A stretch of 64,000 nucleotides of DNA from Shewanella electrica (GCF_022321485.1 NZ_JAKOGG010000019.1:1-64000), one strand, 5' to 3'. Counted from the stretch's first letter, positions 19,289 through 27,974 are shown. Notes: generated from the letters alone by a model not told the origin. Numbers and translations: made by a program.

Positions 19289-20878
19289 TTAGTGACGGAA
19301 ATGGCGCATGCCAGTGAACACCATTGCCATGCCTGCTTCGTCAGCAGCGGCAATCACTTCTTCGTCGCGGATTGAACCACCTGGTTGAATGATACAGCTG
19401 ATGCCAGCCGCCGCGGCAGCATCGATACCATCGCGGAATGGGAAGAAGGCGTCAGATGCCATGACTGAACCCTCAACCACTAGCCCTTCATCGGCAGCTT
19501 TGATGCCAGCGATTTTCGCGCTGTATACGCGGCTCATTTGGCCTGCGCCTACGCCGATGGTCATGCCATCTTTGGCGTAAACGATGGCGTTAGATTTAAC
19601 GAATTTGGCGACTTTCCAGCAGAACAGCAGATCTTTTAGCTCAGCTGCAGTCGGTTGACGTTTGGTCACCACTTTCAAATCAGCTTCAGTGATCACGCCT
19701 TGGTCGCGGTCTTGTACCAACATGCCGCCGTTAACGCGTTTGTAATCAAAACTGGTGGTTTTGTCGGCCCATTGACCACATTCCAGCAAACGTACGTTGG
19801 CTTTCTTGGCAACCACTTCACGTGCTTCAGCGCTGACGACTGGCGCGATGATCACTTCAACGAATTGACGTTCAACGATCGCCGCTGCGGTTTTGCCATC
19901 CAACTCGCGGTTGAAGGCGATGATGCCGCCAAAGGCTGAGGTTGGGTCGGTTTTAAAAGCGCGTTCGTACGCGGCGAAGATGTCGCTATCAACGGCTACA
20001 CCACAAGGGTTCGCGTGTTTCACGATAACGCAGGCGGGTTCAGCGAATTCTTTTACGCATTCCAGCGCGGCATCAGTATCAGCGATGTTGTTGTAAGACA
20101 GCGCTTTACCTTGCAGCTGGGTAGCGGTGGCAACTGAGGCTTCATCAGCGTTCAGGTCAACATAGAAAGCCGCGTCTTGATGGCTGTTTTCGCCATAACG
20201 CAGGTCTTGTTTTTTCACCAACTGGGTGTTGTAAGTGCGTGGGAATTTAGAATCGTCGTTGCACTCTGCATCGCTGTGCGCTGGCACCATAGTGCCGAAG
20301 TAGTTAGCGATCATGCCATCGTATGCCGCAGTGTGCTCGTACGCCGCAATCGCTAAATCAAAACGGGTGTTATAAGTAGTAGAACCTTGGTTGGCCGCCA
20401 TTTCTGCCAACACTTTGTCGTAGTCAGCTGCGTTAACCACAATGGTCACATCTTTATGGTTTTTGGCTGCTGCGCGCACCATGGTTGGGCCGCCGATATC
20501 GATGTTTTCGATAGCGTCTTCTAGGGTGCAATCAGGTTTTGCTACGGTTGCAGCAAATGGGTACAGGTTAACTGCCACCAGATCGATAGGGCTGATGTTG
20601 TTGTTTGCCATTACCTGCTCATCGATGCCACGACGGGCGAGAATGCCGCCGTGAACTTTCGGGTGCAGGGTTTTAACACGACCATCCATGATTTCTGGGT
20701 GACCGGTGTAGTCGGAAACTTCGACAACCGGGATGCCGTTGTCAGCCAACAAACGTGCAGTACCACCGGTGGACAGCAGTTCAACACCTTGCGCGTGCAG
20801 GGCTTTAGCAAATTCCAAAATTCCGGTTTTATCAGATACGCTCAGCAAAGCGCGACGAATAGGTCTGGCATTATTCAT
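19289..20878 (-). CDS. purH: Bifunctional AICAR formyltransferase / IMP cyclohydrolase
   Basis: Last two steps of IMP synthesis. 529 aa, same as E. coli. The N-terminal MGS-like cyclohydrolase domain (1 to about 150) has [19 protein letters not shown] and [18 protein letters not shown]; the C-terminal transformylase holds [12 protein letters not shown] with the catalytic Lys-His pair and the closing block FTGMRHFRH. First gene of the purHD unit, diverging from zntR. I looked for a PurR-like palindrome upstream and saw no convincing one. Confidence 0.97.
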   Translation of the reverse strand: MNNARPIRRALLSVSDKTGILEFAKALHAQGVELLSTGGTARLLADNGIPVVEVSDYTGHPEIMDGRVKTLHPKVHGGILARRGIDEQVMANNNISPIDLVAVNLYPFAATVAKPDCTLEDAIENIDIGGPTMVRAAAKNHKDVTIVVNAADYDKVLAEMAANQGSTTYNTRFDLAIAAYEHTAAYDGMIANYFGTMVPAHSDAECNDDSKFPRTYNTQLVKKQDLRYGENSHQDAAFYVDLNADEASVATATQLQGKALSYNNIADTDAALECVKEFAEPACVIVKHANPCGVAVDSDIFAAYERAFKTDPTSAFGGIIAFNRELDGKTAAAIVERQFVEVIIAPVVSAEAREVVAKKANVRLLECGQWADKTTSFDYKRVNGGMLVQDRDQGVITEADLKVVTKRQPTAAELKDLLFCWKVAKFVKSNAIVYAKDGMTIGVGAGQMSRVYSAKIAGIKAADEGLVVEGSVMASDAFFPFRDGIDAAAAAGISCIIQPGGSIRDEEVIAAADEAGMAMVFTGMRHFRH

Positions 20879-21194
20879 TTTGGGTACAGTTTTCCAGTTT
20901 TAGTTTCAAGGATCTTTCGGAAAGCTCAATTTGATCAAGCTGTTGCGGGACAGCGTTAATCGTGCTTTACGAAAATCCCTCAAAACGCATCGTATGACTG
21001 CGCGCGAGCTGGGGGCGTATTCTAACGCAAAACCACCGCTGCCGTTGTCTTTTCTACGCGATTACACAATATCAAATCGTGAACAAAGCCGATTAAATAA
21101 ACAGCGAAATGCAACTAATTTACATTTGCTAGCTGTTGACCTTGGAGTAGACTCTAAGGTTTATACTCCGCACCAATCAACTACCGAGGTCAGT
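20879..21194. other. Divergent purH-zntR intergenic region
   Basis: 316 bases. The right end carries the MerR-type promoter of zntR; the rest shows no gene. An extended frame reading from 20931 into zntR runs across that promoter and is not a credible start. Confidence 0.7.
21136..21167 (+). promoter_or_regulatory. MerR-family operator-promoter of zntR
   Basis: -35 TTGACC and -10 TATACT are separated by 20 bases, the long spacing typical of MerR-controlled promoters. The spacer contains a near-perfect palindrome, ACCTTGGAGT / ACTCTAAGGT (21139-21160), closely like the ZntR site of E. coli zntA. It implies zinc-responsive control of zntR and the downstream permease. Confidence 0.85.
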
Positions 21195-21644
21195 ATGTTT
21201 CGTATCGGCGAACTGGCAAAACAGCATGGTATCAATGCAGATACGCTGCGTTTTTACGAAAAGCATGGTCTGTTGGCGCCATCGGCGCGCAGTGATAACG
21301 GTTACCGCGTATATAGCCGTGATGATGCGCAGCGCTTAGCGTTTATTTTGCGAGCGAAAGCCGTGGGGTTTTCCCTTGGGGAAATCACCGAGCTGCTGTC
21401 GATTGAAGTGAATAAATCACAGCGAGTATGCAGTGATGTCAAAGACGTAGTTGATGATAAGTTAATGAAAGTAAGTGAGAAAATTGCCGAGTTAGAGCGT
21501 TTTCGCTTTTCACTACAGCTGTTGTCTGACGGTTGCTGCGGTGGTTCACACAGCGCCGAACATTGCACTATTTTGCAAGCGCTGGAGTCATGCGAACCAG
21601 CGGATTTTTCGCAGTTAGCGGCAGAAACTCATGCCGATAGTTAA
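21195..21644 (+). CDS. zntR: Zinc-responsive MerR-family regulator
   Basis: 149 aa. N-terminal MerR winged helix (FRIGELAKQHGINADTLRFYEKHGLL), dimerisation helix at about 80-115, and metal loop. Cys79, Cys114, Cys115, His119 and Cys124 fall at the same positions as the zinc ligands of E. coli ZntR, so zinc (also cadmium or lead) is the likely signal. Start at 21195 has GAGGT upstream and lies just downstream of the operator; a longer upstream frame would include the promoter. It is probably co-transcribed with the permease 26 bases downstream. Confidence 0.92.
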   Translation: MFRIGELAKQHGINADTLRFYEKHGLLAPSARSDNGYRVYSRDDAQRLAFILRAKAVGFSLGEITELLSIEVNKSQRVCSDVKDVVDDKLMKVSEKIAELERFRFSLQLLSDGCCGGSHSAEHCTILQALESCEPADFSQLAAETHADS

Positions 21645-21670
21645 CGCGGTTAAATAACGGGAGATCGTCC

Positions 21671-23041
21671 ATGTCGATTATGGATCATTTTATAGCCCTA
21701 TTTTTGGAGTCGGCACCTTGGCTATTGCTGGGGTTAATCTTAGCGGGAATGCTAAAAGTATTTGTGCCAATGAGCTGGATGAATAAGCAGCTCGGTGGTC
21801 ACGGTTTCAAAGCCACGCTTAAAGCCGCGCTGTTTGGTGCGCCGCTGCCATTGTGCTCTTGCGGCGTTATTCCAGCGGCAGTTGGGCTGCGTCGTAGTGG
21901 CGCTTCAAAAGCGGCGACCACGTCATTTTTAGTCTCGACGCCAGAAACTGGGGTCGATTCGGTGACGGTTTCTTATGTGTTACTCGGCCCATTTATGGCG
22001 ATTGTGCGGCCGATTGCGGCGATAACCAGCGCGATTGTTGCTGGGTTACTGGTGGGCCGCGATGAAGATAAAGCGGAAACGACCGCCGCTGATACAACAG
22101 CGGCTAGTGCTACATCTTGCTGCTCAAGCGCGACAGATACTGCCAATAATGCGGCTAAGTCGGCCACGACCTTCAAACCTGCGACCTTCAAACCAATGGC
22201 GGCAGCGCCGTTGGTTAACAGCGGCACAATGATGAATGTGAGCGCTAACAATGAGTCGAGCTGTTGTGGCGATAAGACCGCTAAAGTGGAGCAGAGTTGT
22301 TGTGGTAGCGATAGTCACCACGTGGAGAAAAGTAGTTGTTGCAGTAGCGAGCCTAAGGCTGCTGCTAGTTGCTGTTCATCCTCAACCACTCAAACGGATA
22401 GCTGTTGTAGCTCAGATGCTAGCAGTGGTAGTAGTTGTTGCGGCGATGCGCCGGTAGCAAGCAATGCCACCGTGGTGCAAAAGCTGTTGCAAGGGCTGAA
22501 ATATGCCGCGACGGATTTGATTGAAGATACCGCCATATGGTTGCTGGTGGGTTTATTCTTCGCCGCCTTGGTACAAACTTATGTGCCAGCTGATTTCCTC
22601 GCGCAGTGGGGCAACGGCTTGTTGGCAATGTTGGTGATGGTGTTGGTATCTATTCCAATGTACATCTGCGCTACGGCATCAACGCCGATTGCGGCGGGTT
22701 TATTGCTGGCAGGCGTGTCACCAGGTGCCGTGTTGGTATTTATGTTGGCGGGGCCAGCCACCAATATCGCAACATTAGGTGTGGTCGCTAAAGAGATGGG
22801 GCGTCGCGCACTGTTTGGTTATCTCGGCGGGGTGCTGGGTGTGGCGTTGGTGTTTGGCTGGATCGTGAACATTCTGGTGGCGAACTTTGGTTTTGAGGTG
22901 ATGCCACAGCTCGGTGAAGAACACCGCGTGTTGCCAGATGTAATTGTGAACTACTCGGCGATTATTTTGGCGGTGTTAATGGCTAAAGTGCTGTACGACA
23001 AGCTGCCGGGCAAATCTGTCCATAAAGATTGCTGTTCATAG
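21671..23041 (+). CDS. Zinc-type efflux permease with Cys-Cys-rich loop (DUF318/ArsP-like)
   Basis: 456 aa. Two membrane halves (about 1-130 and 270-450) of the permease family once called DUF318, with the conserved GAPLPLCSCGVIPAAVGLRRSGASKA block (CxC at 62-64). Between them is a long cytoplasmic-looking loop carrying seven Cys-Cys pairs, at residues 150, 198, 210, 223, 234, 245 and 256, mostly as SCCS or SCCG. A further pair closes the C-terminus (454-455). The loop probably binds or hands over soft metal ions. Directly behind zntR, matching S. oneidensis SO_0444. Substrate zinc/cadmium is inferred from ZntR control; a metalloid is possible from the ArsP relation. Confidence 0.85.
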   Translation: MSIMDHFIALFLESAPWLLLGLILAGMLKVFVPMSWMNKQLGGHGFKATLKAALFGAPLPLCSCGVIPAAVGLRRSGASKAATTSFLVSTPETGVDSVTVSYVLLGPFMAIVRPIAAITSAIVAGLLVGRDEDKAETTAADTTAASATSCCSSATDTANNAAKSATTFKPATFKPMAAAPLVNSGTMMNVSANNESSCCGDKTAKVEQSCCGSDSHHVEKSSCCSSEPKAAASCCSSSTTQTDSCCSSDASSGSSCCGDAPVASNATVVQKLLQGLKYAATDLIEDTAIWLLVGLFFAALVQTYVPADFLAQWGNGLLAMLVMVLVSIPMYICATASTPIAAGLLLAGVSPGAVLVFMLAGPATNIATLGVVAKEMGRRALFGYLGGVLGVALVFGWIVNILVANFGFEVMPQLGEEHRVLPDVIVNYSAIILAVLMAKVLYDKLPGKSVHKDCCS

Positions 23042-23061
23042 CTCTTAATAATGTGCCAATT

Positions 23062-23090
23062 AAAAAGGCGCTCAGTGAGCGCCTTTCGTA
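23062..23090 (+). terminator. Rho-independent terminator after the permease
   Basis: AAAGGCGCTCA / TGAGCGCCTTT, nearly continuous palindrome, 23 bases after the stop. Confidence 0.85.
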
Positions 23091-23123
23091 TGTAACAGGT
23101 TTGAGAAAACACAAATTTTCAAT

Positions 23124-23258
23124 TTATTTGCCTGCTTGAACTGACTCCACAGAAGTGCCTTTGCTTTGTTTCTTGGCGGCTTTTAACGCACGTTTTTCTT
23201 TGGCCGTATGTTGGGGTTGTTTCTTTGCTTCTTTGCTGTTCTTGTGTTCTTTACTCAT
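23124..23258 (-). CDS. Small basic lysine-rich protein, 44 aa
   Basis: An open frame of 44 codons begins with ATG behind AAGGA at 6-base spacing. The product starts MSKEHKNSKEAKKQPQ and is rich in Lys, Ala and Gln, with no membrane or export signal; it should be helical and nucleic-acid or ribosome friendly by charge, which is inference. It is convergent with the permease gene. I do not recognise a named family. Codon use and the good ribosome site support a real gene. Confidence 0.7.
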   Translation of the reverse strand: MSKEHKNSKEAKKQPQHTAKEKRALKAAKKQSKGTSVESVQAGK

Positions 23259-23828
23259 GGTTGTCCTTCCGTATTCTGTTAGGCGTAACCGTTGGACAGC
23301 GGGTGTTACATTTATAGCTGTCCGGCGATTCCAAGATTCACTGACAGCTGGCGGTGGGATGTTGCCATCAAACCAGTTGTATCAAGCCCTCATGGCCCGA
23401 TAGATTTATTCTACGCCTTGCTCAAAGAAGCGGAATGGTTTGCTTATATAATAATTTTTGCTTAGAAATCGTTTTTAGTTTCTTGGTGTCATAACGCATG
23501 CCACCGCTGTCATGTTGGATTGTCACTTATCTGGAACAGTTGGTAAGTTTTGAGGTTACTAATAAAATTAAAGTAACAGTTGTACAATAGCGCTGTTCAT
23601 GGTGACGCTTAATGACCACCTCCCAGCAAGGTCATGGGCTTATTTGATTAAGCTAAGCGTTAAGTATTCCGGCAGTGGCCTAGTCACTCAATGTCGATGT
23701 GGGAAAGGTTGGCCGTGCTTCCCGGCGCTTTTAATCCCTGCCAATTGCCCCACATCGGCTGCCGGAAGCTTTAAATTTTCCCTTCTTGTTTGTTAATCTG
23801 CCTTTTTTATCCATTTGGTGGGCGCCCT
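23259..23828. other. Long intergenic region upstream of elaA
   Basis: 570 bases without a protein gene. The right third holds a highly structured stretch (23603-23767). A TACAAT hexamer at 23583-23588 could be its -10 element, without a clear -35. A plus-strand frame at 23155-23403 runs through the small basic gene and was rejected. Confidence 0.7.
23603..23767 (+). ncRNA. Candidate structured RNA (three-way junction plus nested stems)
   Basis: Domain 1: a 9-bp closing helix (23603-23611 / 23654-23662, one G-U) encloses two hairpins (23612-23617 / 23630-23635 and 23638-23642 / 23649-23653), making a compact three-way junction. Domain 2: a perfect 9-bp helix (23667-23675 / 23759-23767) encloses a perfect 9-bp helix (23695-23703 / 23749-23757), then TTGGC / GCCAA (23709-23713 / 23740-23744). 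Only one base separates the two long helices on the 3' side. It ends 61 bases before elaA. It could be a riboswitch-like leader, a free RNA or a palindromic mobile sequence. Strand is assigned from elaA. Confidence 0.55.
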
Positions 23829-24284
23829 ATGTTGTGGCAAACCTTGAGTTTTGCTGAGCTATCAACGGCACAGTTATATGAATTATTGCAGTTACGGGTC
23901 GATGTTTTTGTGGTGGAGCAGCACTGTGCCTATCCCGAACTCGATGGCAAAGATTGCTTGGCGCACACTCGCCACTTACTGGGTACTGATAGCCAAGGCA
24001 AGCTACAAGCTTATGCCCGTTTGTTGGCGCCGGGAGTATCGTATGCCGAGCCGAGTATTGGCCGTGTTGTGGTGAATGCGGCGGTTAGAGGGCAGGGGAT
24101 TGCGCAGCAACTGATGCAGCAAGCCATCGCACAATGCGAGCAGCTGTGGCCGCAGCAGGCGATCACGATTGGGGCGCAGCAGTATTTGATGGCATTTTAT
24201 CAATCGCTAGATTTTATCTGTGTATCGGCAGGCTATTTGGAAGATGGGATTCCCCATATCGATATGCGCCGCACTGGCCGATAA
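23829..24284 (+). CDS. elaA: ElaA-type GNAT acetyltransferase
   Basis: 151 aa, near-colinear with E. coli ElaA: LYELLQLRVDVFVVEQ, the acetyl-CoA segment IGRVVVNAAVRGQGIAQQLM, and the C-terminal FYQSLDFICVSAGYLEDGIPHIDM. Family members acetylate small amines or proteins; the substrate of ElaA is not firmly known. Start at 23829 matches the E. coli N-terminus (LWQTLSFAELS); a TTG frame from 23790 would add a non-conserved tail. Ribosome site is weak (GGTGGG). It lies downstream of the structured RNA candidate. Confidence 0.9.
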   Translation: MLWQTLSFAELSTAQLYELLQLRVDVFVVEQHCAYPELDGKDCLAHTRHLLGTDSQGKLQAYARLLAPGVSYAEPSIGRVVVNAAVRGQGIAQQLMQQAIAQCEQLWPQQAITIGAQQYLMAFYQSLDFICVSAGYLEDGIPHIDMRRTGR

Positions 24285-24317
24285 AACAACAAAGGAGCCA
24301 GCGGCTCCTTTGTTGTT
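24285..24317. terminator. Bidirectional terminator after elaA
   Basis: Perfect 15-bp stem AACAACAAAGGAGCC / GGCTCCTTTGTTGTT with an AGC loop between convergent genes. Confidence 0.85.
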
Positions 24318-24334
24318 AGTGCTTAATATGGGGA

Positions 24335-24616
24335 TTAAGCACGGATCTTGATCTGTGGGTCTAGATCAATATTACCTTCGCTGTCGATGGCAGCGAGCTG
24401 CTGATTTTGGGCGACGATCGCTAAAGATTCGTTGTACACCTTGCGGATGAATAGCAAACGATAGCCATATCCCTGTAGCCGATAAAAAGCCATCTTCTGT
24501 TCGGCCGTCAATGCCTGCCAAACTTTATCGTTTGGCGTAGCTGTCCCTCGTCTCTCTTGAATAACTGCTTGTGAGTGGACCATATACTTCGTCTTGGTTG
24601 ATTCAACGGTATGCAT
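24335..24616 (-). CDS. Conserved-looking hypothetical protein, 93 aa
   Basis: 93 aa, soluble, no signal peptide. Notable segment QKMAFYRLQGYGYRLLFIRK followed by an acidic C-terminus ending DLDPQIKIRA. The ATG is preceded by AAGAGG about 8-9 bases upstream, and it shares a terminator with elaA. I do not recognise the family. The reading frame is free of stops, coherent in composition and not overlapped by a better gene, so it is probably real. Confidence 0.65.
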   Translation of the reverse strand: MHTVESTKTKYMVHSQAVIQERRGTATPNDKVWQALTAEQKMAFYRLQGYGYRLLFIRKVYNESLAIVAQNQQLAAIDSEGNIDLDPQIKIRA

Positions 24617-24747
24617 ATTAAATGCCTCTTGCTAGATCAATCTTTATCCATAATGATGCAATCTTGAGCAATGTTAATGTACCTAGCTTTACGCCCGCCT
24701 GCTAGCTAAAAGTGTAACAAAACGTCAATTTATTGAACTGCGTCAAT

Positions 24748-25590
24748 CTATGGTGCGGTGTTTAACAGCTTTATGGTGCGTATTGGGCTGGCGATATCAA
24801 TATTGGCTTGTTGCAGCGCATGCCAAATCGCCAAATTGATACGGTACTTGTCTTGAAAGTAACTGGCGGTAGGGATCCAGTAGCGCACGCCTATTTCGAG
24901 CCCCGCATCAGTAAAGTCATTAATGCCGACCTGCACCGGTTGCGATTTGTCGACCTCAGTAAATGAGGCCAGCACCTCTTCAATCAATGGAATGACGACG
25001 CTCGGTTCAGTGCTAAACGCAATAGTGAGCTTGAGTTCCACGAGCTTGTTAGCGAAGGAGTTATGCAGTATTTCGCCAATGATATGTTTGTTGGGGATCG
25101 TTATCTGCTCACCTTCTTCATTGGTTAGCACGGTCATGCCCAAGTGAATATCAGCGACTTGGCCAGTGATCTCTTTAATGGTGATGGTGTTACCCACCAC
25201 AAATGGCCGCGTCACAATGATGGTAACGCCTGCGGCGTAGTTGGACAGCATGCCTTGTACTGCTAAACCTGCACCGAGTGAGGCGGCACCGATTGCGGCA
25301 ATCATTGGTGTGATGCTGATACCTAGTTTGCCCAAACAGATGATGAGCACCATGGCGATAATGATCAGCCGGATCAGATTGCTAACAAAGCCCGACAGGG
25401 TGATATCAATATTGTGTTGTTTGAGTTTATTACTGGTCCAGTTAGCTACCTTATTGGACAGCCATAAACCGAGCAGAAAGATCAGCAGCGCGCCTAACAG
25501 TTGGAAACTGTAATTCACTAAAAACTCTACGATGACTTGATAGACTTGCTGTAGCTGCGCCAGTTCTTGATCCAGTCCATTTTCCGCCAT
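24748..25590 (-). CDS. mscS: Small-conductance mechanosensitive channel (MscS family)
   Basis: 280 aa. Three predicted membrane helices (about 22-45, 65-88, 95-125); the third is the glycine/alanine-rich pore helix GAASLGAGLAVQGMLSNYAAG, as in E. coli MscS. A beta domain with RPFVVGNTITIKEITGQV and IPNKHIIGEI follows, then the C-terminal cytoplasmic cage. It relieves turgor during osmotic downshock. Start at 25590 follows AAGGAG at 6-base spacing; a longer frame (to 25644) passes over this ribosome site. Confidence 0.93.
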   Translation of the reverse strand: MAENGLDQELAQLQQVYQVIVEFLVNYSFQLLGALLIFLLGLWLSNKVANWTSNKLKQHNIDITLSGFVSNLIRLIIIAMVLIICLGKLGISITPMIAAIGAASLGAGLAVQGMLSNYAAGVTIIVTRPFVVGNTITIKEITGQVADIHLGMTVLTNEEGEQITIPNKHIIGEILHNSFANKLVELKLTIAFSTEPSVVIPLIEEVLASFTEVDKSQPVQVGINDFTDAGLEIGVRYWIPTASYFQDKYRINLAIWHALQQANIDIASPIRTIKLLNTAP

Positions 25591-25698
25591 AATGCGCTCC
25601 TTTTGCCGCAGTTTGGTCACACAGTTTATGCTATGGTGGCTCACCGCTGGACAGTGTCCACGGCAGGCTCAATATACAACGAACTGACAAGGTACATA

Positions 25699-26184
25699 AT
25701 GAAATCTAAAAAGTTGCTGTTGTTTTTCTGGCTGTTAACGACTTCTTTTGCGAGTTGGAGTAGTGAATACGCCATTGGCGATACGTTGCCCAATGCCCAA
25801 TTTGAAGATCAATTTGCCCATGCGGTGGTGGTTAATAATGAGACGCGTTGGTTGGTGTTTACCCGCTCAATGGCGGGGGCGGAAGTGGCGCAAGAAGCAC
25901 TAGCAGGCGTGACCACCGAACAGCTTACTAAGGCGCATATGAGTTATGTGGCGGATATCAGCGGCATGCCCTCGCTGATTTTCAAGTTGGTGGCATTACC
26001 TAAAATGCAGGATTTGAGTTATAGCATTGCGCTGGATAGAGAAGGTGAACTCACTAAATACTATCCGGTGGCTGACGGCACCGCCGCATTGTTGGATCTG
26101 AAAGAGATGCAACTGACGCAAATTCGTTACTTCGACAAAGCCAGTGCGTTGAAGGATGCACTACAACCACTGCTTAGCCGCTAA
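25699..26184 (+). CDS. Exported periplasmic protein, thioredoxin-like fold suspected
   Basis: 161 aa. A signal peptide (about 1-22: KKLLLFFWLLTTSFASW) precedes EYAIGDTLPNAQFEDQFAHAV. The layout (IGDxLP start, LVFTRSMAGAEVAQE, a central VADISGMPSLIF, late FDKASALKDALQPLL) recalls YtfJ/peroxiredoxin-like proteins, but there is no CxxC pair, so any redox role is doubtful. ATG at 25699 has AAGG upstream; the longer frame from 25567 overlaps mscS and lacks a ribosome site. Divergent from mscS, followed by a hairpin. Confidence 0.75.
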   Translation: MKSKKLLLFFWLLTTSFASWSSEYAIGDTLPNAQFEDQFAHAVVVNNETRWLVFTRSMAGAEVAQEALAGVTTEQLTKAHMSYVADISGMPSLIFKLVALPKMQDLSYSIALDREGELTKYYPVADGTAALLDLKEMQLTQIRYFDKASALKDALQPLLSR

Positions 26185-26190
26185 ATCTTT

Positions 26191-26222
26191 AGCCGATGTT
26201 AATCAGCTGTTTAACATCGGCT
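26191..26222 (+). terminator. Hairpin terminator after the exported protein gene
   Basis: Perfect 12-bp stem AGCCGATGTTAA / TTAACATCGGCT, 8-base loop, followed by ATAATT rather than a full T run. Confidence 0.65.
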
Positions 26223-26524
26223 ATAATTCACCTTAAGCTAATGCTTGCAATTCCTGAAAAATCTTATTTATCAAATCATTATAACGATGCAGTTTTTGTG
26301 ACTGAAAGTTATCAAAATTTTGCTGAATTAAAATGAAGCAATCTATTGATATTTATTGAATTTATTTGATTTGTATCGCCAGCTTTCCATATTGAATAAA
26401 AATTTACAGCAATGGGTAAAAAATTCATTGCATCGTAACTAAAAATATCGTCTACTTCGCACGATTTTCAACCTGACACGGCTAGCAGATTGTTGCCGCA
26501 TCACATTAAGGAGACAGAAGGCTG
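26223..26524. other. AT-rich upstream region of the ornithine decarboxylase gene
   Basis: About 300 AT-rich bases with no gene. The only clear signal is the ribosome site AAGGAGACAG before the start at 26525. I see no certain promoter or operator. Confidence 0.6.
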
Positions 26525-27700
26525 ATGAGCCCGTTCCATGCTATTGACGTAGCTGATTACTACGACAGCGAAACTTTTAGCAAGATTAAGGCGTTTGCCG
26601 ACAGCAAGCCAACGCCATTTGTGGTGATTGATACCAACATCATCTCTAAGCAATACGATGATATGGTGCATGCCTTCCCTAAGGCTGATGTGTTCTACGC
26701 CGTAAAAGCTAACCCAGCGGCTGAGATCCTGTCATTGTTGCGTGATAAAGGCGCCAACTTTGATATCGCCTCTATCTACGAGTTAGATATGGTGATGGAT
26801 ATTGGGGTCACGCCAGATCGTGTCAGTTATGGCAACACCATTAAGAAACGCCAAGATGTGCGTGAGTTTTATAAACGCGGTGTGCGCATGTTCGCTTCTG
26901 ACTCTGAGCCAGATCTGCGCATGATTGCTGAAGAAGCGCCGGGTTCTCGCGTGTATGTGCGTATTCTGACCGAAGGTACTGAAACGGCTGACTGGCCGTT
27001 ATCACGTAAGTTTGGTTGTCAGAACGAAATGGCTTACGAGCTGTTGGTACTGGCTAAAGAGCTGGGCTTGGAACCTTATGGTATTTCGTTCCACGTTGGC
27101 TCACAGCAACGCGACATCGGTGCGTGGGATGCTGCCATTGCCAAAGTGAAAATGATTTTTGACCGTCTGCGTGATGAGCACGGCATTGTGCTGCAGATGA
27201 TCAACATGGGCGGTGGTTTTCCAGCTAACTATCTGGACAAAACTAACAGCCTGCAAACCTACGCTGAGCAGATCCATTACTTCCTCGTAGAAGATTTTGG
27301 TGAAGATTTGCCGCGTATCATTTTGGAACCGGGCCGCTCATTGATCTCTAATGCCGGTGTACTGGTGTCTGAAGTGGTACTGATCAGCCGCAAATCACAC
27401 ACTGCGTTAGAGCGTTGGGTGTTTACCGATGTGGGTAAATTCAGTGGTTTGATTGAAACCATGGATGAAGCGATCAAGTTCCCAATCTTTACCGAGCGTA
27501 AAGGTGAGCTGGAGCGTTGTGTTATCGCTGGCCCAACATGCGATAGCGCCGATATCATGTATGAGCAATATGCTTATGGCTTGCCAAGTGATTTGGCCAT
27601 CGGCGACCGCATGTACTGGTTAACTACTGGTGCGTACACCACCACTTATTCGGCGGTGTGCTTCAACGGTTTCCCACCACTGCAAGCTTACTACCTGTAA
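26525..27700 (+). CDS. Fold-type III ornithine (lysine) decarboxylase
   Basis: 391 aa alanine-racemase-fold decarboxylase (eukaryotic ODC type), not the large SpeC/SpeF type. The PLP lysine is Lys61 in VFYAVKANP; FHVGSQQ, MGGGFPANY, LEPGRSLI and the catalytic cysteine block GPTCDSADIM are present, and the C-terminal YTTTYSAVCFNGFPP fits. It makes putrescine from ornithine (possibly cadaverine from lysine, as in the Vibrio enzyme). ATG follows AAGGAGACAGAAGGCTG. Single-gene unit. Substrate preference cannot be read from the sequence alone. The polyamine exporter homologue paeA lies 4 kb away. Confidence 0.9.
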   Translation: MSPFHAIDVADYYDSETFSKIKAFADSKPTPFVVIDTNIISKQYDDMVHAFPKADVFYAVKANPAAEILSLLRDKGANFDIASIYELDMVMDIGVTPDRVSYGNTIKKRQDVREFYKRGVRMFASDSEPDLRMIAEEAPGSRVYVRILTEGTETADWPLSRKFGCQNEMAYELLVLAKELGLEPYGISFHVGSQQRDIGAWDAAIAKVKMIFDRLRDEHGIVLQMINMGGGFPANYLDKTNSLQTYAEQIHYFLVEDFGEDLPRIILEPGRSLISNAGVLVSEVVLISRKSHTALERWVFTDVGKFSGLIETMDEAIKFPIFTERKGELERCVIAGPTCDSADIMYEQYAYGLPSDLAIGDRMYWLTTGAYTTTYSAVCFNGFPPLQAYYL

Positions 27701-27717
27701 GCCGTTGTGATGGCACA

Positions 27718-27747
27718 CAATAAGGGCGCCTTGTGGCGCCCTTATTG
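27718..27747. terminator. Bidirectional terminator after the decarboxylase
   Basis: Perfect 13-bp stem CAATAAGGGCGCC / GGCGCCCTTATTG, TTGT loop, between convergent genes. Confidence 0.88.
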
Positions 27748-27749
27748 TT

Positions 27750-27974
27750 TTATGACTTGTAGGCCGGATGTTCCTTCAATTTATCAAAGAGTTGCTCTTT
27801 TAAGTCGAGCTTGCGTTTCTTCATCTGTTTTAGTTCGGCGGTGAATTCGCTCGACGGGCGGCGTTCCTGTTTCTGGATCGCTTTATCGAGAACGTCGTGT
27901 TCAGTGAACAGCTTGCGGAACTCGCTATCGTCGGCTTTTAGCTGATCAACCAACGCGCGGTATTCTGAAAACAT
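27750..27974 (-). CDS. DUF465 (YdcH-like) small protein
   Basis: 74 aa, a highly charged helical hairpin with the family pattern EYRALVDQLK near the start, LFTEHDVLDKAI in the middle and LKQMKKRKLDLKEQLFDKL near the end, as in E. coli YdcH. Function of DUF465 is unknown. The ATG is preceded by AAGGAGTA. It is convergent with the decarboxylase and alone on its strand. Confidence 0.88.
   Translation of the reverse strand: MFSEYRALVDQLKADDSEFRKLFTEHDVLDKAIQKQERRPSSEFTAELKQMKKRKLDLKEQLFDKLKEHPAYKS

Noticed and set aside
20931-21194. Longer N-terminus for the MerR regulator
   Set aside because: The extension would include the MerR promoter itself; the canonical MerR start lies at 21195 with a ribosome site.
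20879-21194. PurR operator for purH
   Set aside because: Only a left half-site (ACGCAAA) was seen; the other half does not match the 16-bp palindrome.
22124-22628. Several frames opposite or shifted within the permease loop
   Set aside because: Produced by the repetitive TGC/TGT-rich DNA of the Cys-Cys loop; no starts or sites support them.
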